This document shows, one piece after another, positions 53,518-61,750 of a stretch of 64,000 bases of DNA. The DNA is from Candidatus Vecturithrix granuli. Its GTDB lineage: Bacteria > Moduliflexota > Moduliflexia > Moduliflexales > Moduliflexaceae. The stretch lies in contig DF820463.1 in NCBI GenBank assembly GCA_000739535.1, positions 631,380 through 695,379 of the forward strand, given 5' to 3'. The translations under genes were made by a program, and so were the position numbers. The notes beneath the pieces are model-generated. The model ran no database searches. It was given only the letters and a program-made list of their open reading frames with translations, and was not told where the DNA came from. How positions within the stretch are numbered: the first letter of the stretch is position 1; every line of letters starts with the position of its first letter.

Positions 53518-54381
53518 TCACGGAATCGCTGTACCTTCCCTCCGGGCAATGCCAATCACATTGGGAATGGGATGGGCGTTGTAATATAAACGCAAGCCGG
53601 AGTTAGAGCCTCCAACAAACTCATATTCCTGAGCGCCGCTGCGCACATACAGTTGCGCTTCCCAACCGCCTTCAGTGTACATGGCGCGTTCAATTGCGAT
53701 TGGCAGTTGCAGTAAAATATTGATCAGGTCGTGGGTGCTATAGTGCGAACGAACATGAATAAATAAGACGCGGTCTTGCTGGTCTGTGCCGATTAAGGCG
53801 GTGCTCCATTTCTGCGGCTGCTGACGCCAGACATTGCGTCTGTGACACGAGATCATGCGAATACTCTGCACAAAGGTTGTATATTTCTTCCGCCATTCCT
53901 CAAAATTTTCACATTGGCGGTCAATAATTTTTACCAATGGCACATCTGCTGTGAGAGCGCCAAACGCCAGAATGGCGTTGTCTTTGGAAAGGTAAGAATT
54001 GTTCACATGATCGCCCGTGCGCATCAGCGACACACTGGTCAAATAATCTTTCTGATACATGCTGGCGTTAATGGCCGCTGTTAAATTATAGGTCTGACAC
54101 CAGACTTTCGCTGAAAGGGACTGTTGGGTTTCGGTAGATGAAGCGTTCAACAGACGAAACTCAAAAAAGCGGGGATCAATGCGTAAGACATGGATGAATG
54201 AATCACCCACCTCTGCGATCTGAGGCGATTCAAAGATTCCGAGTTCAAGCCCTGGCTCAAGCACTTGCCATCTATTGAGTACCTGAAATGCGATACAGAA
54301 ATTATTGGCAAAAAAACATGAGGTGGATATGAAAACGCTCATCCCGGCGAGCAGCAACGTCAATTTACGTAATGTTCTCAT
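53518..54381 (-). CDS. Secreted phosphodiester glycosidase (NAGPA)-family protein
   Basis: 287 aa with an N-terminal signal or lipoprotein-like segment (LLAGMSVFISTSC near residues 11-22). The body fits the NAGPA family: AINASMYQKDYLTS, AILAFGAL, WSTALIGTDQQDRVLFIHVR and the terminal YTEGGWEAQLYVRSG where the family usually has a DGGGS motif; here the aspartate is replaced (TEGGWEAQ), also seen in some bacterial members. These enzymes cleave sugar phosphodiesters; here a periplasmic or cell-wall glycan is likely. It converges on asnB. 174 nt upstream of it (54382-54555) show no gene. Confidence 0.8.
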   Translation of the reverse strand: MRTLRKLTLLLAGMSVFISTSCFFANNFCIAFQVLNRWQVLEPGLELGIFESPQIAEVGDSFIHVLRIDPRFFEFRLLNASSTETQQSLSAKVWCQTYNLTAAINASMYQKDYLTSVSLMRTGDHVNNSYLSKDNAILAFGALTADVPLVKIIDRQCENFEEWRKKYTTFVQSIRMISCHRRNVWRQQPQKWSTALIGTDQQDRVLFIHVRSHYSTHDLINILLQLPIAIERAMYTEGGWEAQLYVRSGAQEYEFVGGSNSGLRLYYNAHPIPNVIGIARREGTAIP

Positions 54382-54555
54382 GAATAATGTGTTTGAGGAA
54401 GTCAGTAACTTAAACGCCTGGATTCCAGGCGATCGTCAAGGGTGACATAGCTTAACACAACGAACCGATCAAATTTCATTTGGTACAACAGTATTGCCCT
54501 CCATCCAAACATTGGCGGCTGTTGTGTCAGAAAGAAGGAGTTTTGTCAACTCTTT

Positions 54556-55461
54556 TTATAACGTGAGTTCTAAGCCTTCTACTGCCAGGAGAGTGTTAGG
54601 AAATTTTTGTTGGGCCTGTCGTTCGATTGTACGCAAAAAATCATCGCTGTGTTCAGGATCATGGTGAAAAAGGATGAGTTGTTTCACATGCGCCGCTTTT
54701 GCCAGCCGGACGCCTTCCAGCCAGGTGCTGTGCCCCCAGCCGACCCGATGTCCTTTGAAAAGTAAAGGGTTGTTGTGGGCCTCTCCCCGATATTCTTCCG
54801 GCGTGTACATGGCGTCGTAAATGAAAATATCGGCATGATCAGCGATTTTCAATACATTCACATCGAGTTCGCCGTCGTCATAATGTTCGGTATCGGTCGC
54901 ATACACCACCACTTTATTGCCGCGTTCATTCTCAACGCGATAGGAGAGGACGCCGTTCGGATGTTTCAAATGTTGAGGAATGACTGTATTTCCGCCTATC
55001 GAAAGCGGCACTTCCTGGATTTCGTGAAAATGGATCGCGGCTCCCATGTTTTCAAGTTGGATAGGGAAATATTCATATTCCATCTGCCCGCGCAGAGTAT
55101 TTTCCAATCGTTCAAACACCTTTTTCGCGCCATAGAGGTGAAAGGTATTGGTTTTTTCCTTGATTTTACGGTTTTGTTCATCTTTGACGCCAACAAAAGC
55201 AGGCACGAAAAACGGGAAGCCCTGGATATGATCCCAATGCGTATGGCTGAAAAAGAGATGCCCCAATTTTCCTCCCTCGCCATATCCCTTTTGAAGGAGA
55301 TAATGCCCTAAGGCGCGAATGCCTGTTCCCGCGTCAAAAATGATCAGCGTACCATCATCTGTTTCAACGGAAACGCAGGACGTATTCCCTCCAATTTCAG
55401 CAGTATGTTTCCCCGGGCTCGGAATAGAGCCACGAACTCCCCAAAAAATAACTTTCATCAT
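54556..55461 (-). CDS. MBL-fold metallo-hydrolase
   Basis: 301 aa metallo-beta-lactamase-fold protein. GGNTSCVSVETDDG, IFDAGTGIRALG and the metal motif SHTHWDH at 72-78, then HPNGVLSYRVE, YATDTEHYDD and a C-terminal LFHHDPEHSDD. This subgroup resembles class II cyclic-nucleotide phosphodiesterase or PhnP/RNase Z-like hydrolases; in some bacteria relatives are fused to signalling modules. The substrate cannot be told. GGGAAAG stands before the start on the minus strand; a second ATG is one codon in. Confidence 0.9.
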   Translation of the reverse strand: MMKVIFWGVRGSIPSPGKHTAEIGGNTSCVSVETDDGTLIIFDAGTGIRALGHYLLQKGYGEGGKLGHLFFSHTHWDHIQGFPFFVPAFVGVKDEQNRKIKEKTNTFHLYGAKKVFERLENTLRGQMEYEYFPIQLENMGAAIHFHEIQEVPLSIGGNTVIPQHLKHPNGVLSYRVENERGNKVVVYATDTEHYDDGELDVNVLKIADHADIFIYDAMYTPEEYRGEAHNNPLLFKGHRVGWGHSTWLEGVRLAKAAHVKQLILFHHDPEHSDDFLRTIERQAQQKFPNTLLAVEGLELTL

Positions 55462-55686
55462 ACTTTCCCTATCTTAGACAGTGTGTAATAAGTGCGGAGT
55501 GTTCTCATATTGTGCGCAAACACTCTTACTCATTCTTAATTTTTGTAGTTACTTAGAGGACACAAAAACATGCCAAATGTCTATTTTCTCTCTCGTATTT
55601 TCCGACTTCGGTCAAAAATTTTTCGTCAGCTTGATAGTGGATGCAGCATTATTCATCTTAGAGTAAGTTTTGACGAAGAGACATCA

Positions 55687-55735
55687 GGAGTGCAAAAGCT
55701 CTGCTTTCGCTGTCAAAGCAGAGCTTTGACACTCC
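55687..55735. repeat. Intergenic palindromic repeat, family B
   Basis: Begins GGAGTGCAAAAGCTCTGCTT and ends with its inverted partner AAAGCAGAGCTTTGACACTCC cut at 55715-55735. The centre is TCGCTGTC. It matches the core of the copy read in frame at 37277-37327. The rest of the 324-nt gap 55462-55785 holds no gene that I can support; short open frames there have no coding character. Confidence 0.85.
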
Positions 55736-55785
55736 AGTTCCCCTCATCAAAATTTACTTTAAGGGGGTATTAGTTCAAAACTTTC

Positions 55786-56712
55786 TCAAGATTTGCGCAG
55801 CGTCTGGCAGATCAGATCGATCTGTTCCGGCGGCATGTCGGTTGGAATAGCGCAACCGGGGCCGAGGATGAATTTTTGCCCCTGCGTTTCGCGCAATGCG
55901 TTTTCGATCTGCGTTTCTAGAGCGTCCGGATGGAACATATTTGTCAAATGTTCGTCGATTCCTCCCACCAGACATTTATCCGTCAACGTTTTGGCTTCCT
56001 GCAAGGTCGGCCATGAATGTAAATGCGCCCAGCTAAAGGCGTGAACCGGATAATCCGTCACCTGATCAAATAGCAGATTGTAGCCATGGACATGAGCAAC
56101 ATTGAAAACTCCGATGTCTTTGACTGTTTCCAGCACTTGCAGATCGTAGGGTTTGACAAATTCCTGAAACTCCTCTTTACTGAAGAGATCTGAGGTTGCC
56201 CCATTGACGGAAAAGAAGATCCCGGCCGCTCCGACTTCAATCACTGCTTTGACATAGTTACACAGGCTTTCCGTGATGACTTCAAGTCCCTGTTTAAATT
56301 CTTCAGGATGCGAGCGCAGCAGGTCAAAAATAATATCTTTGGCCGTACGGCGGGCTACGCCCAGCGGACTAAATACCGTATCCAGAAAAAACGCTTCGCC
56401 TTTCAGCCGTTTCGCCACAATCTTGAGCAGTTTTAATTGTTCTGAAAAACAATAGCCATTCACTGTGACCGGCTTCAGTTGTTTCCAATCTTCTATTGTT
56501 CTGACGCGATCCAACCTTTCAGGCAACGGATAGGAATAATCATTCATGACTTTAAGAAAATCAAAATCATAGCGTTCATAAAAGGCGATTTGGATGTCAG
56601 CGGCTTTTGCCGCTGGCAAAAATTGCGTGCCGAAATGATACCAGAGGCTATACGGAATATAATCAATTTCATTGCCGTTCAAGGCTGCAAGGACACGTTC
56701 TTGTTTGTTCAT
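55786..56712 (-). CDS. Uroporphyrinogen decarboxylase (URO-D) family protein
   Basis: 308 aa TIM-barrel protein of the URO-D superfamily. NKQERVLAALNGNEIDYIPYS at the start (shown in part), FDFLKVMNDY, GIFFSVNGATSDLFSKEEF, VAHVHGYNLLFDQVTDYPV and FILGPGCAIPTDMPPEQI are seen in the order expected. Residues for haem-precursor binding (RQAGR-type motif of HemE) are absent, so it is more like the corrinoid/methyl-transfer or MtaA-like relatives and not HemE. Function unknown. It follows the Liv genes on the same strand, 90 nt away, with a palindromic repeat between. Confidence 0.85.
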   Translation of the reverse strand: MNKQERVLAALNGNEIDYIPYSLWYHFGTQFLPAAKAADIQIAFYERYDFDFLKVMNDYSYPLPERLDRVRTIEDWKQLKPVTVNGYCFSEQLKLLKIVAKRLKGEAFFLDTVFSPLGVARRTAKDIIFDLLRSHPEEFKQGLEVITESLCNYVKAVIEVGAAGIFFSVNGATSDLFSKEEFQEFVKPYDLQVLETVKDIGVFNVAHVHGYNLLFDQVTDYPVHAFSWAHLHSWPTLQEAKTLTDKCLVGGIDEHLTNMFHPDALETQIENALRETQGQKFILGPGCAIPTDMPPEQIDLICQTLRKS

Positions 56713-56733
56713 TCTTGTTGTTCCCCTTAAAAA

Positions 56734-56796
56734 TGTAGCGCGAAACTCCAGTTTCGCGCATCGTTGACAGCCGCGAAACTGGAGTTTCGCGTTACA
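56734..56796. repeat. Intergenic two-hairpin palindromic repeat, family A
   Basis: Arms TGTAGCGCGAAACTCCAG then TTTCGCG (56734-56758) and the inverted copy at 56772-56796 with one mismatch. Each half is itself a hairpin, CGCGAAAC-TCCA-GTTTCGCG and CGCGAAAC-TGGA-GTTTCGCG. It starts 22 nt before the URO-D gene (minus) and ends 6 nt after the livF stop. Related to 39373-39428 and 63757-63790. Confidence 0.87.
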
Positions 56797-56802
56797 TGGT
56801 TG

Positions 56803-57513
56803 TTAGATTGCTGTATTCAAATATGCTTTTTTCATGCCCGGATGATGTTGCAGCTCTGCTGCACTTCCGGAAAGCACGATTTCTCCGACTTGTAACACAT
56901 AAGCTCGATCGGCAATCGACAACGCCATATTGGCGTTTTGTTCGACGAGTAAAATCGAGATTCCTTCTTGATGAATCCGTTGGATCAATTCAAAACTTTT
57001 CTCAACGTAAATCGGCGCAAGCCCCATTGAAGGTTCATCCATCACCAGCAATTTCGGTCGCGCCATTAAGGCGCGCGCCATGGCGAGCATTTGCTGCTCT
57101 CCGCCAGAAAGGGTGCCACCATCTTGTTTTCGGCGATCTTTCAACACCGGAAACATGGTGTACATATTCTGAATGTCGTCAAGAATCGCTTCTTGATCTT
57201 TACGGAGATACGCACCCATGAATAAATTTTCTTCGATCGATAATTCCGGGAAAATGCGGCGGCCTTCAAGCACCGGGACAATGCCGCGATGACTGATTGC
57301 CGCAGGTTTCAGGCCATCAATCCGCTCTGCCAAAAACTCGACCGTGCCTTCAAAGGGCTTGACTAACCCTAAAATCGTTTTCATAGTGGTGGTTTTACCG
57401 CAGGCGTTTCCCCCCAACAAGCACACCAGTTCCCCTTCACGCACTTCCAGGTTAATCTGTCTGAGAATTTGAATCTGACCGTAACGTGTGGACACATTCG
57501 TTAATTTAAGCAT
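56803..57513 (-). CDS. livF: Branched-chain amino acid-type ABC transporter ATPase LivF
   Basis: 236 aa ATPase of the Liv class. Walker A GGNACGKTTT (usual spelling in the family has GAGKTT; the alanine-cysteine pair is unusual), Q-loop region, signature TLSGGEQQMLAMARALM, Walker B LLVMDEPSMGLAP, and the ILLVEQNANMAL switch typical of LivF. Overlaps livG by 8 nt. Last gene of the five-gene importer on the minus strand. Confidence 0.95.
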   Translation of the reverse strand: MLKLTNVSTRYGQIQILRQINLEVREGELVCLLGGNACGKTTTMKTILGLVKPFEGTVEFLAERIDGLKPAAISHRGIVPVLEGRRIFPELSIEENLFMGAYLRKDQEAILDDIQNMYTMFPVLKDRRKQDGGTLSGGEQQMLAMARALMARPKLLVMDEPSMGLAPIYVEKSFELIQRIHQEGISILLVEQNANMALSIADRAYVLQVGEIVLSGSAAELQHHPGMKKAYLNTAI

Positions 57514-58282
57514 GTTTCGCCACCCTTCCCATATAGGCTTCGATCACCTGTTGGTTCTGTTGAACCTCTTGCGGCGAGCCTTCTGCGATTTTCTCACCGT
57601 GATCAAGCACAATCACCCGATCTGAAAGCGCCATCACCAGCCGCATGTCATGTTCGATCAGCAAAATGGTGTGCCCCATCTCACGCAATTGTCGGATTAA
57701 ATCGGTGGCTAACTGCGTTTCATGTGGATTCATCCCGGCCGCCGGTTCATCTAACAGCATGAGTTTCGGATCAGAGGCCAAAGCCCTCGCGATCTCCAAA
57801 CGTCGCCGGTTGGCATAGGAGAGCATCCGCGCTTGTTGTTCAAGGCGGGGCAGCAAGCGTTCCTGGAACAAACCTAAAATTTGCACAACTTTCGCCCGGG
57901 CGGCAATTTCTTCTGCACGCACCCAGGCCGGCCGGAGTAAGGCAGAAAAAACTCCGGTTCTGGTGCGTGAATGCATACCGATCAGAACATTTTCCATAAT
58001 CGTGAGATTCATAAACAGACGAATTTGCTGGAAGGTTCTGGCCATCCCCAGAGCATTGATCTCATGCGGTGTCAACCCGGTCGCGTTCTTGCCTGAAAAA
58101 TGAACGTGCCCTTTATCCGGCTTGCTATAGCCGGTTAAACAATTAAATAGCGTAGTTTTCCCCGCGCCGTTCGGTCCAATCACACTTACGATTTCCCCTT
58201 CATGCACATCAAAGGATACATTATTGAGCGCGATCAGCCCACCAAAGTCTTTTTCAATATTACGAATTTCAAGTAATGCCAT
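57506..58282 (-). CDS. livG: Branched-chain amino acid-type ABC transporter ATPase LivG
   Basis: 258 aa: Walker A GPNGAGKTTLFNCLTG, signature LSYANRRRLEIARALA (LivG group deviates from LSGGQ in this way), Walker B LMLLDEPAAGMNP and ILLIEHDMRLVMALSDR. C-terminal GEKIAEGSPQEVQQNQ is also typical. Its start overlaps the livM stop. Pairs with LivF as the ATPase heterodimer of the importer. Confidence 0.96.
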   Translation of the reverse strand: MALLEIRNIEKDFGGLIALNNVSFDVHEGEIVSVIGPNGAGKTTLFNCLTGYSKPDKGHVHFSGKNATGLTPHEINALGMARTFQQIRLFMNLTIMENVLIGMHSRTRTGVFSALLRPAWVRAEEIAARAKVVQILGLFQERLLPRLEQQARMLSYANRRRLEIARALASDPKLMLLDEPAAGMNPHETQLATDLIRQLREMGHTILLIEHDMRLVMALSDRVIVLDHGEKIAEGSPQEVQQNQQVIEAYMGRVAKHA

Positions 58283-59328
58283 TAGTCGTTTTCATCCTCT
58301 GTGACCAGAAATTTATCACCAGTGGAATATTCAGCCGATTTTTTACGCGGCCAATTCAGGACCAGGGAATATTCTTTACCGCCGAGCAGCCCTTCGCGTC
58401 GAAACAGCATCATAAAAATCAGGATTGAGCCATAAATAATCATACGATAATCAGCAAACACCCGAAAGGCTTCGGTGAGAATAATCAAAATGGCTGATCC
58501 CACAATCGGGCCGAGCAGATTGCCAGGGCCGCCAAAAGCCAGCATAGTGAGAATGGCAAAGGTTTCGAGGTGTGTAAAGGCATCGGGTGAAACATAGCGC
58601 ATATAATGACTATAGAATCCGCCAGCGATCCCTGCCATGCCTGCAGCAATGACAAAGGCCGTAATTTTATAATACGCCGGATCCACCCCGCAGATATCCG
58701 CAGCAGCAACATCTTCTCGAATCGCTTTCAAAGCCCGGCCAAAACGCGAATGTACCAGACGCGACAAGCAGAACAAGACCAGGAGATCGAGGGCCAGAAT
58801 CAAGTAATAATAGGGCGTTGGCGTCAAGAAAGGTTTGCCTTGAAAGGATGGAGCAGGAATCCCGGCGATTCCAAGCGGGCCGCGTGTTAAGGATGTCCAG
58901 TTCAAAAGAATCAACATCACAATGATATTGAACCCTAGCGTCACGAGCGTCAGAAAGATTCCGGTCAAGCGGATCGTCGGTTTTGCAATCAAATATCCAC
59001 TCAATGCCGCCGCCAGAGCCGCGAATATCATACCACTCCAGACCGGCCATCCGGCCAGTCTGACCAGAATAGCCGACGTATATGCGCCAATGCCGTAAAA
59101 GGCGGCATGGCCGATGGAAAATAACCCGGTGTAACCGTTAATCAGATTTAAGCTGGATGTGAGAATCACATAAATGCCGATCAGCACCAGAATCCTGAGG
59201 TAATAATGATTTTTCAGAAAGAGTGGTAGAAGCAGAAGCACGAAAATAATCCCGATGATCACAGCATTGCGAATAAGCGCGTGTCCCAATGTACGGAGAA
59301 CAGGCATAGAATCTCCTGGTGTATTCAT
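58282..59328 (-). CDS. livM: Branched-chain amino acid-type ABC transporter permease LivM
   Basis: 348 aa membrane permease with about nine hydrophobic segments. LINGYTGLFSIGHAAFYGIG, GRALKAIREDVAAADICGVD (EAA-like loop that docks on the ATPase) and AFGGPGNLLGPIVGSAILI identify LivM. The N-terminal 20 residues are extra. It overlaps livG and lies 53 nt from livH; between them is a GC-rich inverted repeat (about 59334-59375). Confidence 0.95.
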   Translation of the reverse strand: MNTPGDSMPVLRTLGHALIRNAVIIGIIFVLLLLPLFLKNHYYLRILVLIGIYVILTSSLNLINGYTGLFSIGHAAFYGIGAYTSAILVRLAGWPVWSGMIFAALAAALSGYLIAKPTIRLTGIFLTLVTLGFNIIVMLILLNWTSLTRGPLGIAGIPAPSFQGKPFLTPTPYYYLILALDLLVLFCLSRLVHSRFGRALKAIREDVAAADICGVDPAYYKITAFVIAAGMAGIAGGFYSHYMRYVSPDAFTHLETFAILTMLAFGGPGNLLGPIVGSAILIILTEAFRVFADYRMIIYGSILIFMMLFRREGLLGGKEYSLVLNWPRKKSAEYSTGDKFLVTEDEND

Positions 59329-59381
59329 ACGTCACCCACCCCTGGGGCCCTCACAGGAGGGGTCAGGGGTGGGTTCTCATT

Positions 59382-60245
59382 TTACGAGGCTTTTTTGCCA
59401 AAGAGTCCTGAGGGTCTGAATAACAACATCACTATCAGAATCGCAAAGGAAAACACATGCCGAAAGCCGGAAGCCAGATAGGCGACCGACAGATTTTCGA
59501 CTTCTCCCAGAAAGATTCCGGCGACAACCGCTCCCGGAATGCTGGTTAATCCCCCTAAAATACAGGCGCTGAAGGCTTTCAAGCCCATCATTGCCCCCAT
59601 AGTTGGATATACAGCATTATAATAAATACCTACCAATACGCCAGCCAGCCCCCCAAGCGAGGAACCCAGAGCAAACGTCAAGGAATAGATTTTATTAATA
59701 TCCACACCTAACACAAAAGCCGCTTCATGATCCTGGGCCGTGGCGCGGATGGTGCGACCGAGTTTGGTATAATTCAACATTAACTGCAGGCCGATAATCA
59801 AGCCGATAGTCATAAAATAGACCACAAATTGCATGATCGACATGTTTAAGCCGAGTATCCGAATCTGGCCAAAATCTGCACTTAACGGGAAAGATTTGGT
59901 TTCGGCTCCCCAGAGGAGTTGGGCGGCATTCAATAAAATAATCGAAAAGCCAATGGTAACCAGCAACGAAGAGGTATGCGGCGCATCACGTAATAAGCGG
60001 AAGCCCACAAATTCTATCACGATCCCCAGCAAAGCAGAGATTACAAAGGCCGCTGCAAAAGCCGCAAACATATTCGTATGCAGGACGCGCATCATGGTAT
60101 AGGCTGTAAAAGCTCCCAGCATGAACACTTCACCATGCGCGAATGTCACAAGACGCAAAGTGCCGAAGATCAAGGCAAATCCTACAGCGACCAGAGCATA
60201 GGTGCTTCCCTGGGCTAAACCATTTAAAAGTTGTTGTAAAAGCAT
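59382..60245 (-). CDS. livH: Branched-chain amino acid-type ABC transporter permease LivH
   Basis: Membrane permease, about 287 aa. LLNGLAQGSTYALVAVGFAL then TFAHGEVFMLGAF at the N-terminus, GRTIRATAQDHEAAFVLGVD as the ATPase-docking loop and IPGAVVAGIFLGEVENLS at the C-terminal side are LivH hallmarks. The frame also opens at 60287, adding 14 residues; the start at 60245 fits the family better but has no clear ribosome site, so either is possible. Separated from the binding-protein gene by a 217-260 nt repeat-rich gap. Confidence 0.94.
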   Translation of the reverse strand: MLLQQLLNGLAQGSTYALVAVGFALIFGTLRLVTFAHGEVFMLGAFTAYTMMRVLHTNMFAAFAAAFVISALLGIVIEFVGFRLLRDAPHTSSLLVTIGFSIILLNAAQLLWGAETKSFPLSADFGQIRILGLNMSIMQFVVYFMTIGLIIGLQLMLNYTKLGRTIRATAQDHEAAFVLGVDINKIYSLTFALGSSLGGLAGVLVGIYYNAVYPTMGAMMGLKAFSACILGGLTSIPGAVVAGIFLGEVENLSVAYLASGFRHVFSFAILIVMLLFRPSGLFGKKAS

Positions 60246-60331
60246 AGAAAAAATGAGCAACGGTTGTTTCGAGAATTCGTTCTTCATTCCCGAAACAACA
60301 GAACTTCACCCTGCCCTTCTCCAAAGACGGA

Positions 60332-60435
60332 GCTGTTAAGTTCTTACAAAACATTCCATCTCGACTCCGCTCGACGTCCGATTTCCCGGTCATCGAGCGA
60401 AGTCGAGATGACAAAATTTCATAGAACTTAACAGC
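60332..60435. repeat. Nested inverted-repeat element between livH and its binding-protein gene
   Basis: Outer arms GCTGTTAAGTTCT (60332-60344) and AGAACTTAACAGC (60423-60435); inner arms CATCTCGACTCCGCTCGA (60358-60375) and its partner TCGAGCGAAGTCGAGATG (60393-60410) with one mismatch. The GAGCGAAGTCGA core recurs at 63971-63982. Flanking CCTGCCC and GGAGGGG tracts (60309-60323, 60433-60497) are also repeat-like. In the Liv operon, a stem-loop after the binding-protein gene would fit the common pattern of higher expression of that gene. Confidence 0.8.
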
Positions 60436-60504
60436 CCTGCCCTCTCCGAAGGAGAGGAGGGAATGCTCCCCCCTTCGGTGCAGGGCTGGGGAGGGGTGAA
60501 CTTT

Positions 60505-61620
60505 TTATTTCTCGGCGACTTGCCACTTTCCGTCACGGACTTCGATTTTGATGAATTCCTTGATCGGATTGCGATGTTCATCAAAGCGGAACACGCCGGT
60601 GACGCCTTCATAGCCATCAGTTGCCGCCAGAGCGTCACGAATAGCCGCCCGGTCCGCACCAGCCTTTTCAATCGCATTGACCAACAACATCAAAGCGTCA
60701 TAGGAGAGGGCGCAATGATCATGCGGCGATTTTCCGTACATTTCAGTATAATCCTTCGTGAAATTGGCTGACACCGGACGAGGATCGTTGACAAAATAGA
60801 TGGCATTGGCTTTAATACCTTCTACAGCCTCGCCAGCCATTTCGATCAATTTATTGGTGCTCAAAGCTCCTGGTCCCATTAACGCCGGCGCAAAATCCAA
60901 TTTCCGCATCTGAGTGGCAATTGCTGCAGCATCAGCCCAGGTTGTCGCAAAAAAGAACATGTCCGGATTCTGTTGTTTAATTTTGGTGATGATCGCGGTG
61001 AAATCCTTATCACCGGCAATAAAGGCTTCTTCATTGGTGATCGTTGCCCCGAGTTCTTTCGCTTTTTCGACAAAATATTGGTTGGCAACCAGACCCCAAT
61101 CGTTGTTAATGTAAATCGTGGCAATCGCCTTCATTCCCAAATCTTCGACCGCCCATTTCGCTAAAAAAGGTCCTTCCATGGCTTGGGTGGTGCCGGCGCG
61201 GAAGATATATTCCCCAATAGCCGTAAAATCAGGATGAGACGCAGTCGGGGAAATTTGTACCAGTCCACCAGGATTATAGATTTCGGCCGCCGCCATTGAG
61301 GTGGAACTGTTAAAATCGCCGACAACCGCCAGGATCCGAGGATCTGAAACAAATTTTTGCGCAATCAGTATCCCTTCTTTGGGGTCAGATTTACTATCTT
61401 CGATGATCAGCTTGAGCTGTGCTCCATTGATGCCACCTTTTGCATTCACATGTTCTGTTGCTAGCAACGTGGCAGAGCGAAAATATTCACCATACTCCGC
61501 ATTATCGCCGGTTAACGGCGCAGAAACGCCGATATACACCTCTTCCGCAGCACAAAAAAAACCGGTAGGGAGCAGAAGTATCCCTAAGACAAAAAGATAA
61601 CTCAGAACTTTTTTCCGCAT
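60505..61620 (-). CDS. Branched-chain amino acid-type ABC transporter substrate-binding protein
   Basis: 371 aa periplasmic binding protein of the LivJ/LivK (Peripla_BP_6) type. Signal peptide 1-25 (LLLPTGFFCAAEE), then VYIGVSAPLTGDNAEYGEYF, VNAKGGINGAQLKLIIEDSK, VVGDFNSSTSMAAAEIY and TASHPDFTAIGEYIFRAGTT, all typical. Ligand could be leucine-type amino acids, amides or other small polar compounds; family members vary. AGGAGG (complement of 61627-61632) precedes the start by 6 nt. First gene of the liv operon. Confidence 0.95.
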   Translation of the reverse strand: MRKKVLSYLFVLGILLLPTGFFCAAEEVYIGVSAPLTGDNAEYGEYFRSATLLATEHVNAKGGINGAQLKLIIEDSKSDPKEGILIAQKFVSDPRILAVVGDFNSSTSMAAAEIYNPGGLVQISPTASHPDFTAIGEYIFRAGTTQAMEGPFLAKWAVEDLGMKAIATIYINNDWGLVANQYFVEKAKELGATITNEEAFIAGDKDFTAIITKIKQQNPDMFFFATTWADAAAIATQMRKLDFAPALMGPGALSTNKLIEMAGEAVEGIKANAIYFVNDPRPVSANFTKDYTEMYGKSPHDHCALSYDALMLLVNAIEKAGADRAAIRDALAATDGYEGVTGVFRFDEHRNPIKEFIKIEVRDGKWQVAEK

Positions 61621-61750
61621 AGCTGACCTCCTATAGCTAACATGTTATTTATGCACCAGATCACAACGCAACAATAATGTTGTCCGAAAGAAAATCTGTC
61701 AACATTTTTTTCCTGGCAATCAGCGCATCGCTGCTATTGCGCTCTATGCT

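Noticed and set aside
54775..55311. 178-aa plus-strand open frame opposite the MBL hydrolase gene
   Set aside because: The minus frame carries the HTHWDH metal motif; the plus frame is a mirror of it.
55462..55785. Short plus-strand open frames of 61 and 67 aa after the MBL gene
   Set aside because: They run through a palindromic repeat, lack ribosome sites and have no recognisable protein character.
55786..56712. HemE (uroporphyrinogen decarboxylase proper)
   Set aside because: The superfamily fold is clear, but the N-terminal arginine-rich HemE motif is missing and the protein is shorter than HemE.
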